A stretch of 8,478 bases of DNA from CAZTII01 sp964613305 (GCA_964613305.1 CAZTII010000071.1:1-8478); one strand, 5' to 3'; numbered from the stretch's first letter, positions 1-8,087 are shown. Translations and numbers: made by a program. Notes: generated by a model not told the origin, from the sequence alone.

Positions 1-67
1 CTTCACTTTTGAAAAATCGACAATAAAAACGTGAACTTAACTATTTACTTGAGCATTTTAACATAAT

Positions 68-94
68 ATAAAGATGATATATCATCATCTTTAT
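68..94 (-). terminator. Hairpin at the end of the AIM24 gene, possible weak terminator
   Basis: A perfect 11-bp inverted repeat (68-78 with 84-94, 5-base loop) overlaps the stop codon of the AIM24 gene at 91-93. The stem is AT-rich, with only two or three G-C pairs, and the flank on the minus strand is T-rich (ATTATGTT) rather than a clean T run. It is placed where a terminator for the ferritin-MBL-AIM24 operon should be. Because the element is symmetric, it could also serve a plus-strand gene arriving from the left. Its low stability keeps the call moderate; it could be an mRNA 3' end stabiliser instead. Confidence 0.45.
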
Positions 95-849
95 TGAATT
101 GGCGATAATAGCACTTTTCCAGTTCCGCGATACACATTCACTAACCCTTCACCACTTGCGGCAGACCCAATTAATGTTTTTGTTGTACGCTCTACCGTAA
201 ATTCAAGAGTTCCTGACCATGCAATCGCAAAGCTTCCATCTACTTTTAATGTATCTTGTTCTAAGACAACTTCAATCAATTCTTCTCTTGGACATCTACT
301 TTCAAGAATAACATAGCCTTTTCCTTGTAACATTAAATTAAACAATCCTTCATTACCAAGAGCTGCACTCGATAAATTGCTTCTAGCAATTACTTTTTGT
401 TGAACACTGTCGTTACATCCTAAAAATAATCCATCTTCTACAACTAATCCATGTTGCCAATTACTCACATCTTCGATGATTAAATGTTTATATGTTGGCT
501 CTAACATTAATGTTCCCGTACCAGTATATTTTGGTTTAATCGCTGATTCATTAGTTACTGCTCCTTTAAGCATTTTTCCAAATAAATCACCAACACCTTT
601 TACATCAGTCGCAACTTGAATGTTTCCTGCCATCCACTGCATTGCTCCACCACTAATAATGAAACTATCGTTGTTTAAACTGATAACTGCTTGACGGCGA
701 CGAACATTCATTTGTGCAGCATAAAATTCATTGACAGCTTCACTATATTGGACACTTTTATCTTTTTTATATTCAATAATACTAATGTTACCTTTTGTAT
801 CTAATACATTGATGTTATCATTGTTGAACAAATTATTAATTGTTATCAT
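91..849 (-). CDS. AIM24 family protein (DUF124)
   Basis: A 252-residue soluble protein with no signal peptide or membrane segment. The pattern of short beta strands rich in glycine, with GGAMQWMAGNI near residues 67-77, GTGTLMLEP near 110-118 and a GTGKVLLSP ending, is that of the AIM24/DUF124 family, which has a TRAP-like beta fold. The family includes yeast mitochondrial Aim24; bacterial members have no well-established biochemical role, so none is assigned. The start is well supported: a GGAG (855-858) lies 5 bases before the ATG, and this ribosome binding site runs out of the TAA stop of the upstream hydrolase gene. The 9-base gap suggests it is the last gene of an operon with ferritin and the hydrolase. 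The length is ordinary for the family and the frame is intact. Confidence 0.88.
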   Translation of the reverse strand: MITINNLFNNDNINVLDTKGNISIIEYKKDKSVQYSEAVNEFYAAQMNVRRRQAVISLNNDSFIISGGAMQWMAGNIQVATDVKGVGDLFGKMLKGAVTNESAIKPKYTGTGTLMLEPTYKHLIIEDVSNWQHGLVVEDGLFLGCNDSVQQKVIARSNLSSAALGNEGLFNLMLQGKGYVILESRCPREELIEVVLEQDTLKVDGSFAIAWSGTLEFTVERTTKTLIGSAASGEGLVNVYRGTGKVLLSPIQ

Positions 850-858
850 AGTTTCTCC

Positions 859-1584
859 TTACAGTAATTTACTGTATTCATTGTTTAAAAATTGTAATGC
901 ATATTCTTTATCTCGAAGAATATCATGTCCTAATACATAATGTTCAAAGTCAATCGATTCAATCATATCGATAAATTTAGCAAGTTTATCTTTATCGTAT
1001 GCACCACCTAACCGATAAAAATCACCACAATCGCTATCAGCAACAAACAATATTTTTAAACTTGGTATAGAAATTAAAACACAATCATCTTCATGTGGAC
1101 TATCAATTTTCTGTGCTATCACGTCGATTCCGCCACAATCAATACTTAATCTCTCTTCAAATTCAATATCACTTAAACATACGTTAATATCGCTTGCATC
1201 TTCATATTCAACACGCATAAACTTATCACAAAATTGTATTTCTTCGCCTGTTTTAAGACGTTGTTGACGTGATTCTTCATCCCACTTCCATTGTTGTACT
1301 TTCGATAATATTTCATTTGTCTTACGACAAGCAATCGATAAACCATCAATCGCATGCATACCAAAGGTATGATCCCAATGCCAATGAGTAATTAGTGTTA
1401 CCGTAGGACGAGGCAAATGATGCTTATCTAATTCACTATAGAATAAATCAACATGTTTTTTTGAATTTCCTGCATCAATCGCAATCGAAAAATTATCTCC
1501 ACGAACATATCCTAAAATTGGACGATCATTGCTTGTATCATGTGGTAAATAATAAAAGCGATCATTTAGTTGTTGTAACCCCAT
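859..1584 (-). CDS. MBL-fold (metallo-beta-lactamase superfamily) metallohydrolase
   Basis: A 241-residue cytoplasmic protein with a full set of metallo-beta-lactamase-fold metal ligands: THWHWDH with H67, H69, D71 and H72, then SPH with H164, the ADSD segment with D183 as the likely bridging aspartate, and LGH with H220. A two-metal hydrolase site is therefore expected. This superfamily covers glyoxalase II, lactonases, nucleases and others; the substrate cannot be read from the sequence. There is no signal peptide, which argues against a secreted beta-lactamase. The start ATG follows the ferritin stop by 4 bases. Its ribosome binding site is weak (only GCAGGTAG inside the ferritin 3' end), so translation is probably coupled to ferritin. 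The next gene, AIM24, begins 9 bases after its stop. Confidence 0.88.
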   Translation of the reverse strand: MGLQQLNDRFYYLPHDTSNDRPILGYVRGDNFSIAIDAGNSKKHVDLFYSELDKHHLPRPTVTLITHWHWDHTFGMHAIDGLSIACRKTNEILSKVQQWKWDEESRQQRLKTGEEIQFCDKFMRVEYEDASDINVCLSDIEFEERLSIDCGGIDVIAQKIDSPHEDDCVLISIPSLKILFVADSDCGDFYRLGGAYDKDKLAKFIDMIESIDFEHYVLGHDILRDKEYALQFLNNEYSKLL

Positions 1585-1588
1585 AAAA

Positions 1589-2071
1589 CTATCTACCTGC
1601 TAACTCTCTATCAATGGTATAACGCGTCGATTGATTATCTCCAGCAAACGTAAATTTATCAACGATATCACGTGCTGTATCTTCTTCTTCAATTTGTTCG
1701 TTTATAAAACTGTGTAAAAATATTTCAGTTGCATAATCATCATAAGTTTTCGCCACATCATGTAACTTGTAAATCGCTGAAGTAACTTTTTGTTCATGCG
1801 ATAATACCATTTTAGCGACAGTTAAAGGATTATCAACATCAAATGTAGGAGCTAAAATATCCGCAAGAGATACAGTCACACCTCTTTTTTGGGCAAAACG
1901 AATGAATTCACCCGCATGTTCTAATTCTTCTTGATATTGTTTATATAACCAATTACTGTAACCCTTATAATTTAATTCTTCCATTTTAAGCGATAATCCT
2001 AAGTACAAATACGCTGAACTAAGTTCAAAATTAATTTGTTCATTAAATACTTTCAATACATTGTCTTTCAT
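1589..2071 (-). CDS. ftnA: Ferritin, non-haem iron storage protein
   Basis: A 160-residue four-helix-bundle ferritin of the bacterial FtnA type. It would oxidise Fe(II) at a ferroxidase centre and store iron inside a 24-subunit shell in the cytoplasm. Aligning by eye to E. coli FtnA, the ferroxidase ligands are all present: E16, E49 and H52 in QEELEH, E93 in HEQK, and Q126 in EQIEEED. The neighbouring acidic residues E48, E128, E129 and E130 are also there. The spacing matches FtnA rather than haem-binding bacterioferritin or the Dps family. The start is firm: AAAGGAG at 2078-2084 lies 6 bases before the ATG. It has its own promoter in the 53-base gap upstream and is first in a tight cluster with an MBL-fold hydrolase and an AIM24 protein. 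Iron or oxidative-stress regulation is plausible, but no convincing Fur or PerR box was found. Confidence 0.95.
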   Translation of the reverse strand: MKDNVLKVFNEQINFELSSAYLYLGLSLKMEELNYKGYSNWLYKQYQEELEHAGEFIRFAQKRGVTVSLADILAPTFDVDNPLTVAKMVLSHEQKVTSAIYKLHDVAKTYDDYATEIFLHSFINEQIEEEDTARDIVDKFTFAGDNQSTRYTIDRELAGR

Positions 2072-2094
2072 ATGGTTCTCCTTTTTATAGTGTA

Positions 2095-2123
2095 ATTATA
2101 CAATTATTAAATAACTAATACAA
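2095..2123 (-). promoter_or_regulatory. Predicted sigma-A-type promoter of the ferritin operon
   Basis: On the minus strand there is a perfect -10 TATAAT (2095-2100), a 17-base spacer (2101-2117) and a -35 TTGTAT (2118-2123; four of six match TTGACA). Transcription would start near 2088, giving a leader of about 17 bases that contains the ferritin ribosome binding site. The spacer holds a perfect 5-1-5 palindrome TTATTAAATAA (2104-2114), which could be an operator but may be chance in such AT-rich DNA. Because the gap has no strong terminator, transcripts from the cyclic di-GMP genes upstream may also run into ferritin. Confidence 0.65.
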
Positions 2124-2124
2124 G

Positions 2125-5058
2125 TTAGTTGACTTTAACTAATAATTGTTCTACTTCTTCCACTTTTAATGGTTTATAACGATAATATCCTTGATAATCA
2201 TCACAACCATTCTCTTTTAAATACGCAACTTGTTCCCTTGTTTCTACACCTTCCGCTAATACGCTTAATTGTAATGTTTTCGCTAAATATATTAATAATT
2301 CAATCATTTCATCACCATCACTAGTTCCAATATTTCTTGTAAATTCAATATCAATTTTTATTCGATCTAATGGAATTGATTTTAAACGTTCTAAGGAAGA
2401 ATATTCCATTCCAAAGTCATCAATGGATAATTCAACACCTAATAGTGCTAATTCTTTTAGTTTATTGTTTAAACTGATGACATTGGATGCTAAAACACTT
2501 TCTGTAATTTCTAAATCTAAAAGTTCTGGTTTCATCGTTGTTGATTCAAGACATTCTTTTACAATTGATGTAAAATCATTTAAATACAACTGTTTCACCG
2601 ATACATTCACTGCCATTCTTAGCGATAAATTAAAACGACGATTCCATTCTGTGATTTGTTGACAAGCTTGTTTTAATGCCCAATTTCCCATCGTAGCGAT
2701 TAACCCAGTTTTTTCAGCAATTGGAATAAAAACAGATGGTGGAATTGTACCATGTTCTGGATGATTCCAACGCATTAAGGCTTCAAAGCCTACAATTTCA
2801 TCGGTTATAAGTGAAATTTGTGGTTGATAACAAAGATATAATTGATTTTCATCCATTGCTCGATACAAACTATTTGTTAATTTAACTAGTTGTAATAATT
2901 GACTTCTCATAAAATCATTACAAAATACAACTTGATTTTTACCATTGACTTTACCATGATACATCGCTGTATCAGCATTTTTAATCATGTCATCCATTGT
3001 TTCACCATCCAAAGGATATAAAGCAACACCACAACTAGCACTTAAATAAAATTGATTATCCGCGATTTGAATCGGCTTAGAAAAGCAATTCAATACATTG
3101 GTTGTAATGGTATGTAAACGTTCCGTATTATCTTTTTCATTGATAAACGCTACTAAAAATTCATCACCACCAAAGCGAGATACAATACCAATATTGTCCA
3201 TCGTCTTATTTAATTCATCTGCTAATTTAATTAATACTTCATCCCCTGCTCCATGACCAATCGCATCATTTACTTCTTTAAAACCATCAATATCAATGAT
3301 TGATAACGCAATGATTTCATTGTCTAGAGATACTTGATGCAACAACTCATCAAATTTTTCTTTAAAACCAATGCGATTTGGTAACTTTGTTAAATGATCA
3401 TAATACGCTAATTGATTGATTTGTAGCTGACTTACTACATATTCAAGTGTATTAATAATCAATTGACTCAATACTTTACATTGGGCATTAAAATAGTCAT
3501 TATTCATCGTATTACATTTATAAAATACTAAGTAGCTTTTAATGTCATTGGTATTTTGAAGTGGTAATACATACGAATGTTCATCAAGATTTCCTTCCGA
3601 AAACTGTTTTGCGATCGCAGGATTTTCAGTATTATTATCGCTAAAAAAATAATTTAAATGAACAAAATCATCAAGAGTATACAATAAAAACGTCATTTCT
3701 GTTTCATAATGTTCCGCAATTTCTTTTAATATTTGTTGCATCAATCGTTCATTATCGGTTGATGAAGAAATAACTTGTTGAGAAATTGATGTAATTAACG
3801 TTTGAAATTTACTTTGAACTTTATTTTCCTTTAGTCGGGTAATATAAATTCTTTCAATAACAACGCATAACATCAATATAAACACCGTATATAAAATTCG
3901 AGTTATATAATCATAGCGCGTTACGATATGCCATACTTTCTCCGTTCTTGGCAATAAGACAAGTGTTGCTATGATGGACGATGAAGCAATCAGCCAACTA
4001 TTACTTTGTTTAGTAAATAAAACTGAAATAACCAGAAAAGCGATTGGTAATGGCCACATAATAACGGCAGCATTGAGGTGATAAAAGAAATGCAACACGG
4101 AAAAAATCGTTAAACAGCTTGTTATTGTTACAAATAATTCATACGATTGATGTTTTTTAAAAAATAGTTGAGCAACAATAATAAATACACTGACTATAAT
4201 TAACAAAATTGCCACTTGAAATAACAAATTTGTTTTTTCAGGAAGTATAAAAATATGACTAACTACTAAAGTTGCCGCATAAATATAAATATAATTGACC
4301 ATTTTAACAAAAAATGGACGGCTAGTTTCATTGATGATCACACTTTCTTCTGTTGTATTGATTGTAAATGATTTCTTGTTTGATAAAAAATAATAAAAGG
4401 AAAACATAACAACGAGCAAAAAAATCGGTGCTAAACCTGGTAATTGTCCAAGAAAACGTTTATTCATCATAATATCAGTTAAATATCCTAAAATCATCAA
4501 TATAATCAATGAACTAAATAAAAGTTTTTCTTTTGTAGCATACTTAGTTCTAAGCGCATTACCGCGAAAAATAACAATTAAAATGATAGAAGAAATGGAC
4601 GCTACAAAATAAACTAAAAACAACAATTCAAACAATGTATTGTTTGATTCAATCGTCCAATATTGCCTTAACATAACAATTCGTGCTTGTTCACTACTTA
4701 ATTGACTATTGATACCATACACATAAATTAAAATAGCACTTGGTATATAAAGCAATAATACTTTAACTTTATCTATTCTCTTTTCAAACGAATAATAATA
4801 AGTAATAATAAAATGAAGTGCAATCGAATAACTTAAACCCCATCCAAGCACCGAAAATCGACGCCAAAACCATGCTTGATCATACGTTTGAGCTATAGTA
4901 AATTGCGAAAAAGATAACCCCCAACAAGAGAAAGAAAGACATAATAATAAGAATAGTTTATTTTTAAAAGAAGTTGGATTTTTCGCGAAAGCATAAAATC
5001 CTAATGATATACTTATCGAAAATGATACAAAATAAATTATCGCAAATAATTGTCTCAT
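2125..5058 (-). CDS. Multipass membrane GGDEF-EAL protein, both domains apparently intact
   Basis: A 977-residue cyclic di-GMP turnover enzyme. About 13 hydrophobic segments fill residues 1-405: seven in 4-228, resembling the N-terminal 7TM sensor domain of some histidine kinases, then about six in 252-404 that I cannot classify. A GAF-like region follows (about 425-545). The GGDEF domain (549-712) has GGDEF at 630-634, metal ligand D589 and substrate residues N597 and D606. The RxxD inhibitory site is absent (DNIG at 621-624). The EAL domain (725-973) keeps E759, N818, E853, D880, D881, K901, E936 and Q956, so phosphodiesterase activity is possible. Its loop 6 reads DDFGMEYSS instead of DDFGTGYSS, which may weaken it. 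The start overlaps the upstream stop (ATGA) and has GGAGG at 5069-5073, 10 bases before the ATG. It is a clear paralogue of the preceding gene. The signal sensed is unknown. Confidence 0.93.
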   Translation of the reverse strand: MRQLFAIIYFVSFSISISLGFYAFAKNPTSFKNKLFLLLCLSFSCWGLSFSQFTIAQTYDQAWFWRRFSVLGWGLSYSIALHFIITYYYSFEKRIDKVKVLLLYIPSAILIYVYGINSQLSSEQARIVMLRQYWTIESNNTLFELLFLVYFVASISSIILIVIFRGNALRTKYATKEKLLFSSLIILMILGYLTDIMMNKRFLGQLPGLAPIFLLVVMFSFYYFLSNKKSFTINTTEESVIINETSRPFFVKMVNYIYIYAATLVVSHIFILPEKTNLLFQVAILLIIVSVFIIVAQLFFKKHQSYELFVTITSCLTIFSVLHFFYHLNAAVIMWPLPIAFLVISVLFTKQSNSWLIASSSIIATLVLLPRTEKVWHIVTRYDYITRILYTVFILMLCVVIERIYITRLKENKVQSKFQTLITSISQQVISSSTDNERLMQQILKEIAEHYETEMTFLLYTLDDFVHLNYFFSDNNTENPAIAKQFSEGNLDEHSYVLPLQNTNDIKSYLVFYKCNTMNNDYFNAQCKVLSQLIINTLEYVVSQLQINQLAYYDHLTKLPNRIGFKEKFDELLHQVSLDNEIIALSIIDIDGFKEVNDAIGHGAGDEVLIKLADELNKTMDNIGIVSRFGGDEFLVAFINEKDNTERLHTITTNVLNCFSKPIQIADNQFYLSASCGVALYPLDGETMDDMIKNADTAMYHGKVNGKNQVVFCNDFMRSQLLQLVKLTNSLYRAMDENQLYLCYQPQISLITDEIVGFEALMRWNHPEHGTIPPSVFIPIAEKTGLIATMGNWALKQACQQITEWNRRFNLSLRMAVNVSVKQLYLNDFTSIVKECLESTTMKPELLDLEITESVLASNVISLNNKLKELALLGVELSIDDFGMEYSSLERLKSIPLDRIKIDIEFTRNIGTSDGDEMIELLIYLAKTLQLSVLAEGVETREQVAYLKENGCDDYQGYYRYKPLKVEEVEQLLVKVN

Positions 5059-8000
5059 ACAATAACATCCTCCATACTAAGAAGTTGACTAGAACTATAA
5101 TATTGACAAGAAACTTGTTTTATATAGTTAAGTTGTTCGTTATTTTCGATACCATCAGCAATTACTTCTACATGAAGAATATTGGCAATTTTAACAATGA
5201 TGTCAATAATGGATTTATCGTTGGTATTGTTTAAAATACCATCAGTAAATACAGGTGCAATGACAATATTAGATACTGGTAACACTTTTAGTTTACTAAG
5301 AGAAGAATGTTCATTACCAAATTGATCAATAATAATCTTTAAACCTTTTTCTTTACATAACATTAAACGTTGATATGCAACATCATAATTTTTCATAACA
5401 GTTGATTCTGTAACTTGAATAATCAGAGAATCGTACGTTGATAGTTGTTTGATATCTTGTTCAAAATCACTACTAAAGAAATAACTTTGTGAAATACTAA
5501 CGATGAGTGGAAATGAAATGTTCATCGATAATTTACAACTTTCCTTCATACGCCAACGTTCCACCATCATAATTAAACGATTATCTTCGATAATATCCGC
5601 TGCATATTGAATGGTATGTTGATTATCACTATTTGGCCAATAAAGTAATACAGTATAAGCAATTACTTCATTATTTTTTGTATCATAAATCGGTTTGAAT
5701 AAATAGTTAATTTCTTGATGTTCCATTGCTGACTGTAACATTTTTTGCGTTTTAATTTTTTCTTGAAGAAAGACTTTCATTTCTTTTTTACATAAAGCGT
5801 ATTGATTTTTTCCATGTTGTTTTGCCCAATACATTGCTAAGTCAGCGTTCTTAATTAACGTATCGACTGTTTCTCCATCTTCAGGATAAAAAGAAACACC
5901 AATGCTCATTGTTACAATAAATTCTTGATCTTTTACAAGTAATGGTAATTTTGATTGTTGCATTAATTCATTAATGCATGCGATGACTTTAGATTCCATT
6001 TGATGACCTGAAAATACCGCTAAAAATTCATCACCGCCAAATCGAGCTAATAAGCCTTGATCATTGATTACCATTTTTAAACGATTTGTAATCGTTACAA
6101 TGACTTCATCGCCATAATTATGTCCCATCGTATCATTGATTTCTTTAAAACCATCCAAATCAATCATTGCCACAATAACTTCTTCTTTAGTAACTTTGGC
6201 TTTATTAATCAACTTCTCACAATGTTCATTAAAATGCATTCTATTCGGTATTTTTGTCAAGTAATCATAATATGCTAAATATTTTTTTTGTTGTTGATAC
6301 GCATCTTTACCAATGGCTGTTGATATAATATTTGAGATTACTTTCATCGTATATAATACTTTTCGATATTCTTGATTACTAAAAGAACCATTTACCAATA
6401 GCAAATAACCTTTATAGTGATGATTTAGCATTAATGGAAACAACAATACTGTATTAATACTTTCTGGTAGTGATTGAACAACAATCTTATACGCTTTTTC
6501 TTCTTGAAGAATTTCAATGTATTGACTACTATCAATTGTTGTATTTAACACCATTATTGCTTCGTTTAAGGCCAATTCATTATAAAGTAAGGTTTGAATG
6601 CTTTCCAATTGAAATAGTTGATTAACAATTGTTTTATTCTTTAAAACAAAACTAGTATTTTTATCGTCAATAATTCCACAAGCAATCGTATCTACAGTAT
6701 AAAATTCACTTACTCGCTGTAATATCGATTGCATGTAATTCGATAGTTCCCCTTGAAATCCATCAATAAATTCATTCGATATTTCATAAATCATCTTTTC
6801 AAATTCAGCTTGACGATGATTGCTTGAAATACGATGAATAAAAACGGAATTCACAAATAGAGCGATAGAAAAAACCGCTAAATACACTGCTGAACGAATA
6901 ATGATATCCATCCAATTCGTATCGATTAAAAGAGTTGGAACACGTTTCATCAACGTTACTATAAACACTATGTTTGATACTGCTAATATTAAAATATTGA
7001 ATTTGTCCTTTAATAACACTGCAGATGACATAAAAACAAAAATAACAGTCCATGTAAGGTTGCTTGTATATTCTAAATTAAATTTAAGCATTAGTAGACC
7101 ACATATAACGATGGAAGAAAGAATAATAATTGTATCTTGAGTTTTAATATTTTTTACGATGTAAGGAAGTACCATTACAACAAGTGATAAAAAAACTAAA
7201 AATACCCCAAACAATAAAATAGAAATAAATTGGCTTTTATCAGCTACTCCTTGAAATATATTTAAATAGCTACCAATCATAAAAGTTAGAGCTAAATTAC
7301 TTGTAAAGCGTGAGCGAAGTTCATCTTTTAAAATAAGGGTATGACTAATTGTATCGGTATCAGTAAATGGATTAACGCGTGTTTTTTGTTGAATGATGTA
7401 AAATGCTGCCATTAAAGGTGCCAGTGCAACTGCAGGGGCTAGAAGAGCTAAATGGTTTGAAAAAGATTTTAATAACATGATTTCACCAATAAGTGATAAT
7501 ACTACCGTAACAAGAGTTGTTCCTACAATAAAATACTTACTGTTATTGGATATTTTAGCTCCGTTATCTAATTTCCAATGTAAAAAAGAATAGAGCGATA
7601 TCGATAAAAAGATAATTGTATAGAGTGTATAAACAATGTCCCAACCAAAATTAGTTGGTAAAAATTGCCATCGTTCACTTTGTTTAATGATATAATACCA
7701 ATATCCTATTTTTGAAGAAAAAATAGAGTAAACAAGACAATTAAGAATAGCAGGAATAAAAATCAACGCTTTAACGAGCCGACTATTGATAATACGAGTG
7801 TTTCTAGTCATCAACAAGCTAAAATAAAGAATATAACTATACACACTACCCCATCCTAATGCTGCAATTTTACGAAAAAATACAACTTGTTGTGGATCGC
7901 TAATAACAATAACAATGGCATTTGATAAACAACATACCATATAACAAAGGCAAATAAGAAATAACGATATATTCACCTTACTTTTTCGATCTAGTACAAC

Positions 8001-8072
8001 ACTAAAAGCAGCAATCACTGCATATAAGGAGAAAGATACAAATAGTACTGCTGAAATTATATAGTCATGCAT
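5055..8072 (-). CDS. Multipass membrane diguanylate cyclase with degenerate EAL domain
   Basis: A protein of about 1005 residues (numbered here from an in-frame ATG at 8078, two codons further upstream). It has the same plan as its neighbour: about 13 membrane segments (5-412) with the matching ALGWG motif in segment 3, a GAF-like region (about 425-590), GGDEF (600-763) and a C-terminal EAL remnant (780-1000). The GGDEF site is intact (681-685; D640, N648, D657), so c-di-GMP synthesis from two GTP is expected; no RxxD inhibitory site is present (NDQG at 672-675). The EAL domain is probably dead: EAL is T809-V-L, the second Asp of DDFG is Q919, the IKID lysine is V939, AEGVE is ADGIE, and the YQG glutamine is serine. 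Only N853, E891 and D918 persist, and about 14 residues before N853 are missing. I chose ATG 8072 because AGGAG (8080-8084) lies 7 bases from it but 1 base from ATG 8078. Confidence 0.92.
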   Translation of the reverse strand: MHDYIISAVLFVSFSLYAVIAAFSVVLDRKSKVNISLFLICLCYMVCCLSNAIVIVISDPQQVVFFRKIAALGWGSVYSYILYFSLLMTRNTRIINSRLVKALIFIPAILNCLVYSIFSSKIGYWYYIIKQSERWQFLPTNFGWDIVYTLYTIIFLSISLYSFLHWKLDNGAKISNNSKYFIVGTTLVTVVLSLIGEIMLLKSFSNHLALLAPAVALAPLMAAFYIIQQKTRVNPFTDTDTISHTLILKDELRSRFTSNLALTFMIGSYLNIFQGVADKSQFISILLFGVFLVFLSLVVMVLPYIVKNIKTQDTIIILSSIVICGLLMLKFNLEYTSNLTWTVIFVFMSSAVLLKDKFNILILAVSNIVFIVTLMKRVPTLLIDTNWMDIIIRSAVYLAVFSIALFVNSVFIHRISSNHRQAEFEKMIYEISNEFIDGFQGELSNYMQSILQRVSEFYTVDTIACGIIDDKNTSFVLKNKTIVNQLFQLESIQTLLYNELALNEAIMVLNTTIDSSQYIEILQEEKAYKIVVQSLPESINTVLLFPLMLNHHYKGYLLLVNGSFSNQEYRKVLYTMKVISNIISTAIGKDAYQQQKKYLAYYDYLTKIPNRMHFNEHCEKLINKAKVTKEEVIVAMIDLDGFKEINDTMGHNYGDEVIVTITNRLKMVINDQGLLARFGGDEFLAVFSGHQMESKVIACINELMQQSKLPLLVKDQEFIVTMSIGVSFYPEDGETVDTLIKNADLAMYWAKQHGKNQYALCKKEMKVFLQEKIKTQKMLQSAMEHQEINYLFKPIYDTKNNEVIAYTVLLYWPNSDNQHTIQYAADIIEDNRLIMMVERWRMKESCKLSMNISFPLIVSISQSYFFSSDFEQDIKQLSTYDSLIIQVTESTVMKNYDVAYQRLMLCKEKGLKIIIDQFGNEHSSLSKLKVLPVSNIVIAPVFTDGILNNTNDKSIIDIIVKIANILHVEVIADGIENNEQLNYIKQVSCQYYSSSQLLSMEDVIV

Positions 8073-8079
8073 CGTCATT

Positions 8080-8087
8080 CTCCTTCT
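8080..8087 (-). promoter_or_regulatory. Ribosome binding site deciding the start of the diguanylate cyclase gene
   Basis: On the minus strand AGAAGGAG lies directly before two in-frame start codons. It is 1 base from the ATG ending at 8078, too close for normal initiation, and 7 bases from the ATG at 8072, which is ideal. The downstream start is therefore preferred; the two extra residues (Met-Thr) of the longer form would not change the protein's role. Confidence 0.6.

Noticed and set aside
1..67. Tail of a gene entering from the left edge
   Set aside because: Short open stretches exist (for example a plus-strand frame ending in TGA at 32-34), but they are too short to distinguish from chance.
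731..940. Plus-strand open frame of 69 codons across the AIM24/hydrolase junction
   Set aside because: It lies opposite two well-supported genes, has no ribosome binding site and shows no recognisable domain; it is the complement of AT-rich coding DNA.
859..1584. Antibiotic-inactivating beta-lactamase
   Set aside because: The metal site is shared by the whole MBL superfamily; there is no signal peptide, and the operon context with ferritin argues for a housekeeping or stress hydrolase.
2085..2100. PerR- or Fur-like box at the ferritin promoter
   Set aside because: The TTATAG...TTATA stretch does not fit the 7-1-7 PerR pattern or the Fur consensus in enough positions; AT-rich DNA gives such partial matches easily.
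4974..5234. Plus-strand open frame of 86 codons over the junction of the two GGDEF genes
   Set aside because: Antisense to conserved coding sequence on both sides of the overlap, with no family resemblance. The same applies to the open frames at 2423-2662 and 6901-7140 (plus) and 1173-1364 and 6805-7053 (minus, other frames).
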